This document shows positions 37,563 through 50,649 of a DNA stretch of 64,000 nucleotides, piece by piece (the first letter of the stretch is position 1; every line of letters starts with the position of its first letter). A program made the position numbers and the translations under genes. The notes beneath the pieces were generated by a model, which was not told where the DNA came from, did not search any database, and saw only the letters and a list, made by a program, of their open reading frames with translations. This DNA is from Taenia hydatigena (taxonomy: Eukaryota; Platyhelminthes; Cestoda; Cyclophyllidea; Taeniidae): NCBI GenBank assembly GCA_036345935.2, contig JADWOT020000002.1:6633145-6697144 (forward strand). The letters are read 5' to 3'.

Positions 37563-39932
37563 AGTACGTAGGAAATGGAAAAGTAAAGAGCAGATTAGTT
37601 AGCCTTTAGCCATCAAAGGGGAAATCACATTGTGCATTATCCGTCTACTTGACGGTACCGCGGCAGATGCAAGGTCTCTACTTCACGGTGGGTGGGCGCA
37701 CCTCAACATGGTTGATAGATGACAGATAATATCGCGTATAATTAGGAGCTTTTCCAATGTCAAACCATTTATCTTTATAAGTACTAACTGAGTAGCAAGC
37801 CTTTTCCTCCACGCATCTAAGCCCCTCATTTGCGCTTCATTTGATCCTTTCTGTCTACTACGTCAAAACGCAGGAACTGCAGCACCGCAACGCACCTCGA
37901 AGAATTACAGAGGTTTCAACAAACGCCTTAGCGACTGCTTTACTGATGGCAGTCGACACGAAGTGCATGTCCTTTGGAAAGATTAAGAATAATGGAGCTC
38001 ATATACACCTCACTTCTTTCCTTGTCCTCATTTTAGTGCCAGATTCTAAGTTTTTACCTATTTATGTTTGGCGCTAACGGATTCAAACCCAAATAAACAT
38101 TCATGCATCTGTCCAAACAATTGAGGCCAAGAAAATCAGTCCTAATCTCAGTGAAGTTCTGCGATAGCCTTACCAACCGAGTCGGTGCATGGATGTTAAG
38201 TATGAACTTAATCGTTGGTAATTAATGAAGTCTTTTCTAAAAAGGTTTTATTTGCATCCAGTAAGAGGTAATGACAGTCCTCGAAAAATGGGATCACTTG
38301 ACTGCAAGGCTGAATACCGGCAAGGCGATAAGATTCCTTGCTTATAATGCACAATAAAAGGTGGATTTTCTTATGTGCTTACTCGTATAGGCTGCTCGAA
38401 TCTTAAACAACTTATGGTTTTGACAAGTTTTGCGAGCAGAGCTAGCTATGCTGTTATTTTTGGATTGACTAGTGTTGCCAGTCTTCTAATAATATAACTC
38501 ACATATTTTAAGGGTGTCTTAAATTTCCCTTGGTTTACACAAAAATGGTAGACTTTTGTAAGATTGGCCGTTTATGCAAGTCACTCCATCAAATGTGTCG
38601 CACCGCTTTTGGCTAGTGGGCAACTACGCTGCCTTGCCTTTCTGGATGTAAAGAAGGAACATGTTGTCATTATTGTAGTGGATGATGCTTACCACTGAAA
38701 TGTGGTTCTCAGTTCTTATGTTACGATTTCTGCATTAATTAATTTGCTTGTCAACTAGTATATTTGGCGAAACGGCCACAATTAAAATCTATTAGCCTTG
38801 TAGAGGTGACCAACTTACAGCTTCTCATTTTATCATGCAATTTTGATTCTAAAACCCAAAATATTGGTCTAACACTAACACGTCCATGTCTGTGCCTTTA
38901 CGTAATAGTCCGGTGCTTAAGATAGTTAATGACCTTCTCTTAGGAAAGTGGAGTTATGAGGGTGCAGAGAATGGTTATGAGGTAGAACCCTCCACACTCT
39001 CCCTCCTTATATTCTCTCTCCTTCCCCTCTTTCTGCTAGTTCTAAGATAAAACGTACTTTCCTACTATCCTGTTTCGCTGCATGCTGTACAAAGCGTGCG
39101 ATTTAAGGTCTTGCGTCTTGTTTCTTTTCACCAATTTAAAGGTCTTCCTGTCCAGTCTACCGACTACGCAATATCGTTTGAGAGAGGTCTGTAGTGCTGA
39201 GTGGCCTCGAGCAGACAGAGCTTGGCAATAATTGCTGATAAGTATGCATCAAATGCATGGTAGGGTCTCTAGTTTACCACAAACGAGGCAGTAAAGGGTC
39301 TAATTAACAGTAAAATACGAAGCGTAATTCTGTTCAAAGCTTGAATCAAGACAGAATTCAAAAGCTATGCGGTATTTAACCACACCGCAACATCTTAGCT
39401 TACACGCTACGCAGGCTCAAGCTTAGTGTAGGAGCAGCAGCAAATCCAAACGGCGCTGTCGTGCTACTGGACAAATGCGTTTGCGTGCTTTATACTGCAC
39501 GCATATGGAAAACCGCATGCATCTAACGCACCCAGCAAATTGAAGCAGTTCATCGGAGTTGTCTTGATTAAAATCTGCATCCAAAAGTCTACTCGCTGCT
39601 TCTTTAAGTTATTTTGGTGAGATCATTCACAAACAAAATATGGAGGCGTCTAGAGCTCTAAGGAAGGATGGTCACAGGAGTGACGGACATATTACTCAAG
39701 CGGCGTCTTAGTGGGGTCCTAGATCACACATAAGTGAGTGATTGGGACAGCAAAATTACTTGTGTTTTGTGCTCAATGTCTGTAATAGAGCGAGAGCTTT
39801 GCTTGGTATGTGCATTTCTTAGAATAAATAAATTAATTTTTTGAGACCACTCATTCGGTTTCGACAAACAGACGGAATCTGAGCTGCTTTACAAGCTTTG
39901 TCGTGTACTTGGATGCTCTCTTTCTTTTTCAG

Positions 39933-40091
39933 TGCCGTGAGCCTATTATTAGAAATGCACGCAGGCGGGCAGACATTCGAGCGAAAGTGGAAAAGTGTGT
40001 TAGTCTATTGAAAGGCATGAGGCAAGAGGAGAGAGAAATAAGAGCGATGTGCAAGGCCAAGGCACATCAACGGATACACTGTGCATTATAA
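39933..40091 (+). CDS. Probable terminal exon encoding a basic, charged tail
   Basis: A strong acceptor (ctctctttctttttcag) precedes 52 codons in phase 0 ending in TAA. The peptide starts CREPIIRNARRRADIRAKVE and is rich in Arg, Lys and Glu, likely helical. Phase 0 does not fit the last well-supported ankyrin donor (phase 1), so it probably belongs to another gene whose upstream exons were not found. Confidence 0.4.
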   Translation, partial: CREPIIRNARRRADIRAKVEKCVSLLKGMRQEEREIRAMCKAKAHQRIHCAL

Positions 40092-40172
40092 AATGAAGCC
40101 TAGGAGTGAAATATGCAGTCAAGAAAAGAGCGGGCAGTGATGCAGTCTGCTCGATGCAAGGGTGGACTGCAA

Positions 40173-40207
40173 GCCCGCCAGCCCAACAAGATATTGGGCA
40201 GGCAGGC
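40173..40207. other. GC-rich hairpin
   Basis: 14-base arms at 40173-40186 and 40194-40207 pair at 12 of 14 positions around a 7-base loop (caagata). It lies about 700 bases from the palindrome centre, in otherwise AT-rich DNA. Confidence 0.6.
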
Positions 40208-40502
40208 GGACAAACTGGCGGGATTTCAGGCAAGTACACAGACACTTAGACGAAAGTAAAAGGGCAGGTTACTGAGTGGAGATGGAAGTGCATTGAACCA
40301 GAGCATATCTACTGCGCTGACGTATGTCAACCAATCCACTAAGCAAGACGCAATGAATTGACATGCAGGGATTTAATGAGATACATAGAAATTGAAAGTG
40401 GGGAGAGAGACAGAATTCGTTGCACTTACTTGGCTCCCAAGTGAATTGACTTGCTTAGTACTAATCAAACAAGACTAATTGTACCCTTTAGGGACCGAGT
40501 AA

Positions 40503-40793
40503 ATGGAGGTGCATGGACACCTGAAAACAGTGACGAACGCAATCACACGGGCTACCAAGATACGACCATGTGCCAACATGCATGAGGATCAGGTGACTTT
40601 GAAGCAGCAGAAAGGGGTAGTGCGAAACAACGGAGAGCAGCAAATAATCTCCACCACAACATTCACATCCATGGAAGGCGGAAGCTGCAGCTCATGCTCA
40701 GGCAATGCGTGCAACACATCTCAGTGGACCAGAGATGATATAACTAAAGTGATCATTTATTTGCTGAAGTGGTTGTACAACAGAGCAAGTTAA
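40503..40793 (+). CDS. Unidentified 96-codon open frame in spacer
   Basis: From ATG (a TAA sits just before it) to TAA. It starts MEVHGHLKTVTNAITRATK and contains a Ser/Gly/Cys-rich piece, GGSCSSCSGNACN. It could be a small single-exon protein or chance. Confidence 0.28.
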   Translation: MEVHGHLKTVTNAITRATKIRPCANMHEDQVTLKQQKGVVRNNGEQQIISTTTFTSMEGGSCSSCSGNACNTSQWTRDDITKVIIYLLKWLYNRAS

Positions 40794-41407
40794 CACTGAC
40801 AATTTGATGGTCGGCAGAGAGTTAGAGGGACTGGAAGGAGCTGCGATTAAAGAGAGTGTACCAGCGCAAAGCGATTCGCAAAGGCTGCTGCAGCTTTTGT
40901 TCTACCCAGCTAAAATGGGCTAACGGAGGTGTTCATGCTGCCGCCAAGCCTGCCCCGTTAAGGCGTATTCGTATTTTAGGTACACTTGCTCAGCTAGGAC
41001 GTGTTCATGAGTGTTGAAGGCAAAGGAGGCCATCGGAAGAAGTCTAATTAAGGAGGCAGGTTTGCAGTCCTGTAAAGTTCAAGGGTTGAATAGCTTCTTC
41101 ACTTTGTCTTTAGGATGCTATTTCCTTACTCAACTACCGTACTTACCTCCACCGCCTGAACACCGGATTAGGCTCTTCACACCCCTCGTCTAGATTACTT
41201 CTCATGCCAATCGCTACTTTAAGGCTTATGTTCTAGTATAGCAGAACTATGAAACAAATGTCATGACTTACGATTCTTTCAATTGTCCAATGTTTTCTCC
41301 CCTCTATTTTGCCACATTGTTCTCACTTCAATGTTGCTCAGCCTTCCTTCCATCTGGACGGTGATCAGCTAATATGGTTTGGGAGCGAGTGTGGCTTACC
41401 CACATAA

Positions 41408-41680
41408 CCAACGTCTTCACTAGGGAACCGCTTTAAATCTACTCTGGCTATTGTCGCCAATGCCAAGTTTGCGAAGCACATGACAGGGGTAAATGCCAAG
41501 TTGAACGCCATTTGTTGCCGTTCTGGCGGAAGTCGGGTTAATCTTACCCAACAACTCCTAATGCCAATGCGGTTATCACACCACACCAAGGTGCAACGCG
41601 CAGTGGCAGACATTGCGGTAGCTGTGCAACAACGTCAGATTCACCTCTTGCCACCACCATTATTCCCCTTGAGTTGGTAA
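41408..41680 (+). CDS. Unidentified open frame in spacer, overlapping frame on other strand
   Basis: About 90 codons open to TAA, containing LAIVANAKFAKHMTGVNAK. The minus strand is also open at 41365-41613 (82 codons). Only one, if either, is likely real, and I cannot decide which. Confidence 0.22.
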   Translation, partial: PTSSLGNRFKSTLAIVANAKFAKHMTGVNAKLNAICCRSGGSRVNLTQQLLMPMRLSHHTKVQRAVADIAVAVQQRQIHLLPPPLFPLSW

Positions 41681-42099
41681 CAGGCCAAAATAGGGCAGGC
41701 GGCGACTTAAGCATCGGTCCGCGTAGCCCATCACACATTCGTGTGGTAGATGCTCGACTTGCGAATGGGAGTCAAGAAGGATATTTCAGTAGTGGAGGAT
41801 GCGAGCCTTTAATAAGAAAGTTGGTTTCAATAAAGTAAAAGCAGTGCCTATTGCATCCAACACGCTGTAATTGTTGTTCTCGGTTCGTTGAATTGTATGC
41901 TTGCTTTGTCTTGATTCTCCACGTGAGACGAACTCATGGTAGCTAACACCACTTTGCAATGAAGTCAGGGCTGTCAGGAACTGCAGGAGTGTAACTAAGA
42001 GTAATACTAACCCTGACGGTCTCCCTCGTTTTTCTAGCAATCATCTATCTTTAATGGGTATAATGCGTTACAGAACCGCAGGAGTGCCACAAATGATGT

Positions 42100-42594
42100 C
42101 TACACTTGGCAATCACCTGAAATTCGTGTTCTATGGGTCTTTCCTAAGCAGCATGACTTGCGCCTCATTTGAAGTGCATGAAAATTTCTTCGCAGAGTGG
42201 TTTGCAGTACTGCCGTAAAGATGTTAGCTTTGCCAAAAGGTTTTGCATTCTCTGCACGTCTATTATCTGGGTAAAAATTAGTCGATCGAAAGCTAAGAAA
42301 TGCTGAAGGCCGACATCGTTGGCTCCGTAGGATTGTCTGTTTTTGTTTCTTTTTTTCATCGTGGTCGGACGCCTTTCTACATTCAGACAAATTTGATGCC
42401 ATTTTTGTCAACATTAAGGTTTGTTTTTGAGTGTGAAGCACCTTATGATGGCGGTTATAGAGATTGAAGTTGGAGGCACCAATAACGACGTTGAGGATTG
42501 GTGCACAGTGAGTTATTGTTCCATGATGAACTCTGTGTCTGCAGAGGTTGGACACATCTTGAACGCCCGTACTGCATCCTGACCTCCAGGTCAT
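42100..42594 (-). other. 164-codon open frame, unidentified
   Basis: One of the longer uninterrupted frames in the window. It starts MTWRSGCSTGVQDVSNL and has many basic residues. Composition is not clearly protein-like, no motif is seen, and no splice context was found. Confidence 0.2.
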
Positions 42595-42932
42595 GTTAGT
42601 AGTCTTCCGACTTCTGAGAAGGCTCCAAGCCAGAGAACCCCTATTATAGTGCGTATAGGTTGCGAAGCTCTTGGCGTAGCCGAGGAAACACGCTACGCAG
42701 CATTTATTCCTACTTCCCTACGGCGCAATATAATTATTGCTGTTGTTTCGAAGTACCCACTTAATTTTAGAACGTGTGGCAAACAGATTCGTCAATAGCA
42801 GTTTCCATTTTTGGAGAAGATTCGCTCTAGCTCTAAAATGAAGTTTGCTGAATCAAAATTGATTTCAGCCATTAAATCTTCGATCATTAACTCAAATTTT
42901 GCTAAAAATGTTACCCAAACTATTTATTTCAG

Positions 42933-43139
42933 CTGGAAGTTTTGAGCCGATTCGTTGTTCAACATCTCAGCGTTAAAGCCTTTTTTGAAGCCATGAGAAG
43001 CCATACATTACAAACCGCCACCCTACGCAAATGCACAGGATGGTTGAGAGGCCAGTGGCATTCTCTGATTTTTGGTCAGCAGATCAAGAGCACAAACTTC
43101 GGAGGAATAAGCGTGTATCTCAACTCTATGCGAATCTGA
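42933..43139 (+). CDS. Probable terminal exon crossing the arm boundary
   Basis: A good acceptor (tatttatttcag) precedes 68 codons in phase 0 ending in TGA. It starts LEVLSRFVVQHLSVKAFFEA. The last seven codons, including the stop, lie inside the right arm (43119-43139). The same bases therefore occur at the inner edge of the left arm without the rest of the exon. No family recognised. Confidence 0.4.
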   Translation: MEVLSRFVVQHLSVKAFFEAMRSHTLQTATLRKCTGWLRGQWHSLIFGQQIKSTNFGGISVYLNSMRI

Positions 43140-43277
43140 TGAGACGATAACTACCTGATCCTAGTAATGCAGCCAAAAGACTGTTTAAAACAGGCAAATA
43201 GACCAAAAGGAAAGCGGGGACGTTTGTTCCCTATTTTTCATAATTATTTAAAGAAACTGATTTATGTAGGACAAATT

Positions 43278-46200
43278 TCAACAGAGCAATGTAGCTCGAC
43301 TTTCTTCAGGCGAATGCCAAGAGGCTGATTGATCCCAGCCAGTTGTCTCTAACCGTAAACACGTGCTTGAGAAGTTTATTTGCAAAGCAGTCCCAAAGCC
43401 ACATCTCGTAAACACACCTCGATCAGCTAACTTGGAAGACATATGCTCAATGGTCGCCCCTACATTGTTCCTCGGCCTGTCGTGAATACCCCTACGACAA
43501 TTACTAGTAATGATTACCAAAAGTAAATTTACCCGACTGTATTCATTTATTTGGTGCTGACTTGTGGCTCAAGAATTTGCCGAGTCGAGGGAAGAAGCCT
43601 CTCGACTTTTACAAATTCGACTGCCATCTTCGTAACTGACCTCCAATACACGTAAGCAAAATAAATATGCGAATGCGCTACTGCTATCGCATCAATTATC
43701 CAGCAAAGTTCCAAAACGATGAACAAGTATAATAAATAAATTTGGGCTTCATTGATACACTTGCTGAATTCGCTCGCCATGATTTTGGTGTTTAACAGCA
43801 TAGCCAAGAAGCAGGACATAATTTGTGGTTATTACCACGTTCTACAGCACTTGAGATCTTCTCACATATTTCTCTGTGACCATGATCATTGGCAATTAGA
43901 AAAGCTGTCATATTCCCTTCAGTCGTCGCATTGGCATCCGCTTCTGAGCACAAGGGACTTAGAAACAACACATTGTTGGTAGTAAAGCAGAGATGGGAAT
44001 GATTAAGAGGCTATTTGCATAAACAGGTGGTTAGAATCAATGATGGCGCTGCTTTATTGTTGTGAAGATGCGAAAAATCTGTGTTATCTTTAAGGAGATA
44101 AACTCTTTAATAATTAAAGAAATTTGGGCTTAGCAAACACTATGGCTGTGCAAAAACAACCACTTACCAGCGTCCAAAAGATGGTCAACTAGTTTTACGT
44201 CACCAACCTTGGCGGCCAGCATGAGTGGCGTCCAGCCCTCACTGTCCTTCTGCTCAATATTAGCTCCGTTTGACAGAAAGTATTGAAGAACAGGCAGGTG
44301 GCGGCCACGAATCGCTGCAAGAGTTGGTGGATCCACAGAGGCATCAGAATAGTTGATATCAGCTCCATGCATGAGTAGCAGTTGCAACAGTAGCAGGTGA
44401 CCGTTTAAGGCAGCATGCTCAAGTGCAACTTGCAGGCATCTGCTTCGAGAAGGGGAGGAGCGGGTGGTTTCCAAAATGAATTTTGCCATTTCATAGTCTC
44501 ACTATTTGTACAAGAAATAAACCTGCACATAAATACGTCGTGAGGTATCGCCATATTTATTCGCTAAACCATTGCATTTTTACCATTTTGAGAGCATGCA
44601 GTGCGCAAAATTACTCTTATACGCAGTTGTGCTGGCGACGATTAAGGACGTTGCCTCCGCGAATGTCATAAAGCCAATGCAGAATACATACCTCGACACT
44701 AGCAAGAGTAAGCGCAGATTGGTTTCTTTCATTCAGTTTGTAGCCCTCGTCGACACCATGAAAAATGAGACAACGGACAACATTCATGTGGTTGTAACGA
44801 ACGGCTCTATCCAAAGGGGTCCGACCATACAGGTTTGCCACATCAGGGCGAGCTCCTCGTTTGAGAAGTATTCGTACACATGGCAGGTGATCTTTTGTGG
44901 CTGCACAGTGAAGCACGGTGTTCATGATCTTGTCAGTGCAAGAAACCGAGGCGCCATGCTCAAGGAGGATCTTCAATGCGTCTTGATCTCCTTTATACGC
45001 TGCCAACTGAAGTGCAGGACACCACGACTTCGCATCGCTTTCGTTAGGATTCGCCTGAGAATAAAAATGGCTAATCCTGCATTTATCGGTCGCATTAATC
45101 CTATGTTATGAGTGCATGGAACAAGTTCGGTTTTGCTTTCCTTAAGATATTGCATTTACTCTTCTTGTCATAAATAATTTTAACTACCTGCAAATTTAAC
45201 TCCGTAATTTGGTTGCGTCTATTTTATTTTAGAGTACAGGAGATCACGAATACCAAATGCGACCTACATCGCTCTCCAACAAACGCTTCATGGCAGCGGC
45301 ATTGTTATGAAGTATGGCTTGAAAGAGAGTTTGTGGCTCATCACTTCTAATTTCCTCATCTTCCTCATCGTCCGATCTGTGCGTGTGCTGCAAAAGCAAA
45401 ACTTTGTTTGATTAAAATAATATGCTCATTATTTTGCTTTGATATATTTGTTCACTTATCGGCAACATGAGGGAGGGTTGATTGAATTCTAAGTCAAGTT
45501 ATTTTACCTCTAAATGCGTGAAATTCTGGGGCATCATATCATAGGGTAACTAAGAAACAAGATTAGATGCAAAGAAATTAACGATGTCACGTGCCACAAT
45601 ATTAGCAGGAACCAGTGTAGATCCACGTTCATCAATTGATTGAACTTCCTCATTGGCCTCGAGCGAAAGCAAGCATTGCACAACATCAGAGTGACCATGT
45701 GTACGGGCTTTCATTAGCGGTGTTTGGTGGCTATTATTTTTTATGTTGGCTGTGCTGTCAGATTTGCACAGCAGAGTGACGGCGGCTAAATTGCCTTTCC
45801 TTGCCGCCCGGTGGAGGGGCGTGCTGCCATGGTAATCACACAGGTATGTGTGAGCCCCATTATCGAGGAGGAGCTGCATCATCTCTATGTTACCCATTGA
45901 TGTAGCTTCTATGAGTGGAGTCGTCATGGAATCTTCTGTGTGCACATTAGGATCAGCTTAGAAAATGTGAAGTAACGTTGGATCAGATGTGTGGACTGGT
46001 TTACCCATGTTGAACAGGCGATGTTACATTACGTATGATAACAGAATTGAGCGTTATAGCTGATAATACTATCGCCTGGCAACAGGCACTATGATTGGCT
46101 AGCTGCGCAAGTATTATACACGGATTAATAAAATGGAAAGTGTGAGCCTTGTTAGTCATTTCGTATCGAATCAGGAATGATAGGGTTAATCGATGGCGAA

Positions 46201-46320
46201 GAGTTAAAGACGACGCATGCCGTTTTCCAGTAGCTGCCTTGCGACCGAAAGCAGATTATTTTCCACTGCTTGAGACAAGGTAACTGAAGTGGTGCCACCA
46301 TCTAAAGGGCCGGTATCCAT
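43278..46320 (-). CDS. Ankyrin-repeat protein gene, right copy
   Basis: Mirror image of the gene at 32629-35671. Predicted exons on this strand are 46215-46320, about 45583-45956, 45268-45387, 44692-45054, 44168-44501, 43836-43943 and a possible last exon at 43278-43459. The frames I compared translate identically to the left copy, including the TGA at the fourth-to-fifth exon join. One visible substitution nearby (Trp to Arg in an unrelated frame near 43580) lies in presumed intron. The two copies point toward each other across the spacer, and their 3' ends lie about 160 bases inside the arm edge, so the whole gene is duplicated. Which copy, if either, is expressed cannot be told from sequence. 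Confidence 0.82.
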
Positions 46321-49300
46321 TCGTCTATCCTTTAAAGTAAAAAGGCAGTGAAGAAAACCTCTGTAAAAATTTGTGTTAAATATAACCGTACCAAATTGAA
46401 ATCGCGATAGTAGACAATTAAACCGGTTCATTAAAAAGACAATGTCGCAGCAAACATAAAAGCGACCTATATATAAAATGAAGATTTATATGAGCCCTGG
46501 AGCCACTTATACTGAAATGCTCTCTTGAATAAACTGATCAAAATCCAAATCGTTTGACATCCGTTTGCCGCAATGACCTCTAACGTGCTAAAATAAAACA
46601 AGCTGAAGTGTGTTTTTGTCGGCACAGACATTTTAAATTGTGGAGCCAACAAAAATTTTGCTATTACAGCAATTGTCCTTGATTGAGCGTGTGGAATTTT
46701 AATCTATTAATTGCCTGTGAGCTTTTTCAGCAATCAGACTCAATGTATTGAGCACTTATGACGGCGACTGCGTATTCTTGCCAAATAGCAGTACGACGGA
46801 GGGCGGTGGAAGTGATGCGACACATGGACTTTCATTTCATGTGCATACATTGGCCGATCAATGCTAACCTTTGAAATGTTATCAGAAAAACATGATTGTC
46901 CCTGTGCTGAAAGACACTAATTATCCATGCCTGAGCAAAATTCGGAACTTTAAATGTTATGCAGCACCATGTGTTACGGTGCAGGTCTCCGGAGCACATT
47001 CAAATTAATCACAGCGCTTACAATAAGGCTTCTTGATCCGATAATTTTGTTCAGTTGTGTCAATAATTGCCCATTGAAAGAAATCTGAATAGACCTATGT
47101 AACGAGGCACTAATAGGCAGAATATACCGATCTAGATGCAAATCAAACCACTGGATAAATGCTTATAATAGAAAATGTAAGCAACGCGATTAGCTCGCTG
47201 TTTGTTTTTTCTTGTGATTCCGAATCTAGCATCGTGCGTAATTACGACTTCTACTCTGGAGACTCTACCATAATGAAACCGTTCGTGCTACTCTATACGC
47301 AAATTGGAGGAAGTTGCTTACAGCGACCAAGTACCTGTCTCATTTCCTGTAAATTAAGCGAGAGACTTGTGATTTTTGTAAAATGTTGGAGAATGGCTAA
47401 GAAAACAGACTTAGGTACCCATGAAGCTAAATGTGTTTGGACGATGACGGTCGCAGATTTACTTGCGATTCGTCGTATAATTAACGAGCATGTACAAAAC
47501 GTATAGCCAAAGGTTGTACGATTGGAAAATCGCACTTCACTTTTGTGATCGCTTTCTGAATGTACCGCATAGTTAAGCTAGAGCAAGAGCGTATATCTCT
47601 GACTGATATGGATAATAAATGCAGATTAGGTTCAAATTATATCTGGCAAAGACTCAAATATAATACAATTACCATGATTTGAGAAAACGGCAAATGAAAT
47701 TGACCAAAGCATCTTCTGTTTGCTAAGTATCCTGACTCGCGGCCTCCCCGATGCTTAGCTGACATAACCATCTCTCAAAAGCACTCCGTTGGGAATTGTG
47801 TGATATAATCTCATATAAATACGAAGAAACTGATAGGATTACTCGCACATTTCAAAGAGATTTTGTAATAATACAAGCGATAGATTTGGCATCATAAAAA
47901 CCCTTTGTTTGGCCCACACTTTTGAACCGATGGCATTCCTTCCCTTATTTAAAATGCATGCGCATACTAAACTTCCCATTGCGAACCAAATAAATTCGTG
48001 CACTCTTGTTATAAACACCGGGCTGGAAGTGTACCTTATCCTTCCTTTCGCACCTATACCGAGGATTAGAGAACAAGTGGCATCGCATCTTGGCACTGTG
48101 CAATGAATTGCGTGAAGGTTAAGGCAACAAAGACTTGACAGACAAAATCTTTACAAGCGTCTGTTCTGAGTGTTTGCGATTGAATTTCCAATTCAGGATT
48201 TCGTATGCATTGACATAGATTTAATGGATTTCGTAAAAGTCCACTTTCGTCACAACAATGAATGCTTGCATATCTTTACGATCTGAGGCATGGCTCCCAG
48301 CCTTTGCCCGGGAATGGGACGAAATTAGGCCTCGGTGGTGTAAAATATGTCGGTCAACACTATATCCTCATTAAATTCCTTACTTGTTTTAAAAACGCAA
48401 ATAAGGAACTACAATCCTCATTCATTTTCCTATCCTTTGATTTAAACCTGCAAAACTACCCTGATAGAATCTTTGATTTTCCAATTTTTGTGCTCCGAGT
48501 AGAATTAAGCTTTATCTTTACTTCTTTTTATGGAAGGCGGATGGTTGGCTTTCATAGCTGAAGCAAATAATTCACCACGTTTGCAACATGTAAAAGTGAA
48601 TATATGTTTCAGCTTGAGACTTTCTCTGCTTATGCTTACAGTTTTATTACGACATTGACTTGCCGTCATTTAAATACATCCCATTCAGGACAGTTTCGTT
48701 ATGAAGGGCACATGTTTTATCGAAGTATCTAGTCAATGTATGAAAATCGAGCCCTAATTCGTGATGGTACTTATTGTTCTTTACTTTTCATTATCATTTA
48801 AATATCAATATCATTGTTATCCGAACAGGAATGAACCCACCCCTAAGCAAGGCATCTCGAGCTGACAAATTGCTACGCTTCATGGGTTTTTAGTTCAATG
48901 ATCCCAAGGCATGTGTTTGTTCATTTTAATTTGTCCTGTCTGCATGTGAAGGAACTCTCACTTGATTAACACCACAACTGCAGCAGGCATGTCTGTCAAC
49001 AAAATTTTGCAGCACCATGTTTTGACATCAGCATTGAACGTATAAGCTCCTTAACTTAGAGAATTACGCAGCCGTGCGTCAGTCACTCGAGGTGTTTTAC
49101 TTAAATACATGTTTATCTCATGATAATGTCATTAATTAATGCAGGCAAAATTATGCAATTTGCACAAGGAAGCGTTTCTTGCTGTCTGGTTCATCTTTGT
49201 GCATGCAAATAGAATATGGATGAATGGTAGTTAACTGCCAAAAGGACTATGTATACTTGTTCCTCAATTTCGCACAACTTTCTTCTTTCACAGAAACAAA

Positions 49301-50188
49301 AATACAGTCCATAAATCACAGCGAATTTGACTTCTGCGGTTGTTTTGCAGGTTACATGCATTACTGATGCATGAGGATTTAATCTCAGAAACACCATTCA
49401 ACTAAGTCCATATGCTTTGCCTTTTCTCTGCGCATCAGACCTCCGTTTTTCCTTTGTGATTCTTCCCAAAAGCGTATCATGCCCCACGATGCGAAAACAT
49501 CGAAATATCTTTGCCGAAAGTTTGTTTAGTAATGTCTGAAAACTGCTCAATGCGGTTTTCACAGTAGTCTGTGAGAATTGTTTACTTTACGCCTTTACGA
49601 AAGGTGTCCACACCAGCTCTGATTTCGCTTGTGCCATAATACTACGACATCTATTTCTGCGGCGTCCAAGGTGTGCAAGTCGCACATCATACCACCTAGT
49701 TATAAAGAGAGCAGTCGCGGCACCAGGTTCACGATTAAATTAAGGGCGTGGATAAGGCGCTGGCGTGCTACTTGGAATCCAAATCTGTATAGATAGGTGC
49801 TGATACTGTCACTAGTTCAGTCGTATACTACAAATGATAAGTATGGCGCAATGCGGCCATGCACACGACCTCTTTCCCACTTGTCGTGACGTGGGTAGGG
49901 TCAGCAAGCGTGCAAATTGTCATTAATACGGAAGCTTAATAGGCGGTGTTAGACCTGGCTTTTTGTATATTTGCACCAAGACTTGTTGCGTTTCATGCGG
50001 TATTCTGATACACTGGCTTTTGATGTAAATAACGATTTACTTTGACAATAGAAGTGCGTTATTTCCCGTCGGGTTAAGTCATGCTAGCTGAGAATAAAAC
50101 TGGTCAGCGAGATTAATAGCATCTTGAGTCAGCTGGCTTAAAGGGCCCGATAGTTATTAGGCAGCAATTACTAAAAAGAAAAAAGGAA
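46321..50188. other. Gene-poor stretch between ankyrin and E2-like genes, right arm
   Basis: Mirror of 28761-32628 and nearly identical to it. No supported gene. Confidence 0.5.
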
Positions 50189-50649
50189 GCAACTCATATT
50201 TATACAACGTCGTTATGCGAAACTGCTTAAGGTTTTCCAATTTTGTAGCGCAATTTTCGAGGAAACACTATTCCATAGTGGTGTTTCACAACCTGCTCCG
50301 CAAAACTTTGGCGAAAGCAAACCGCTGTTAAGGGAGAGTATCTGTGCTAGCAAAATTAGCAGCAGAATGGCGAAACCAAGTGTCGCTGAATGCCGATTGG
50401 CTCGTTGTGAGCTGGAAGTCACATCGCTGCACGGGTCCAGGTGCTTCAAGCCCCACCATTTCCTTTACGCGTTCGTGACTTTTGCGCGCTGGATAACAAA
50501 ACACTGTAAATGCTCTGTGCACAGCTTATTTTGCATTTAAATGTTTAAACGTCATCTGCTCTATTCCTCTATCCTATTTTGCTTTTCGACTAAGCGGTTG
50601 ATTTCATTATTCCTGTTCATAAAGGACTATTAGTAATGGCGCAATTAAA

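Larger units (their letters stand above)
35831..43118. other. Single-copy spacer between the arms
   Basis: About 7.3 kb with no partner in the other arm. The symmetry centre of the palindrome falls near 39474, where I see no special motif. It holds plausible exons at 37296-37562, 39933-40091, 40503-40793, 41408-41680 and 42933-43139, a GC-rich hairpin at 40173-40207, and otherwise AT-rich sequence without recognisable genes. Confidence 0.9.

Noticed and set aside
39460..39490. Special sequence at the exact symmetry centre
   Set aside because: Nothing palindromic or repetitive seen there; the arms end several kb away on each side.
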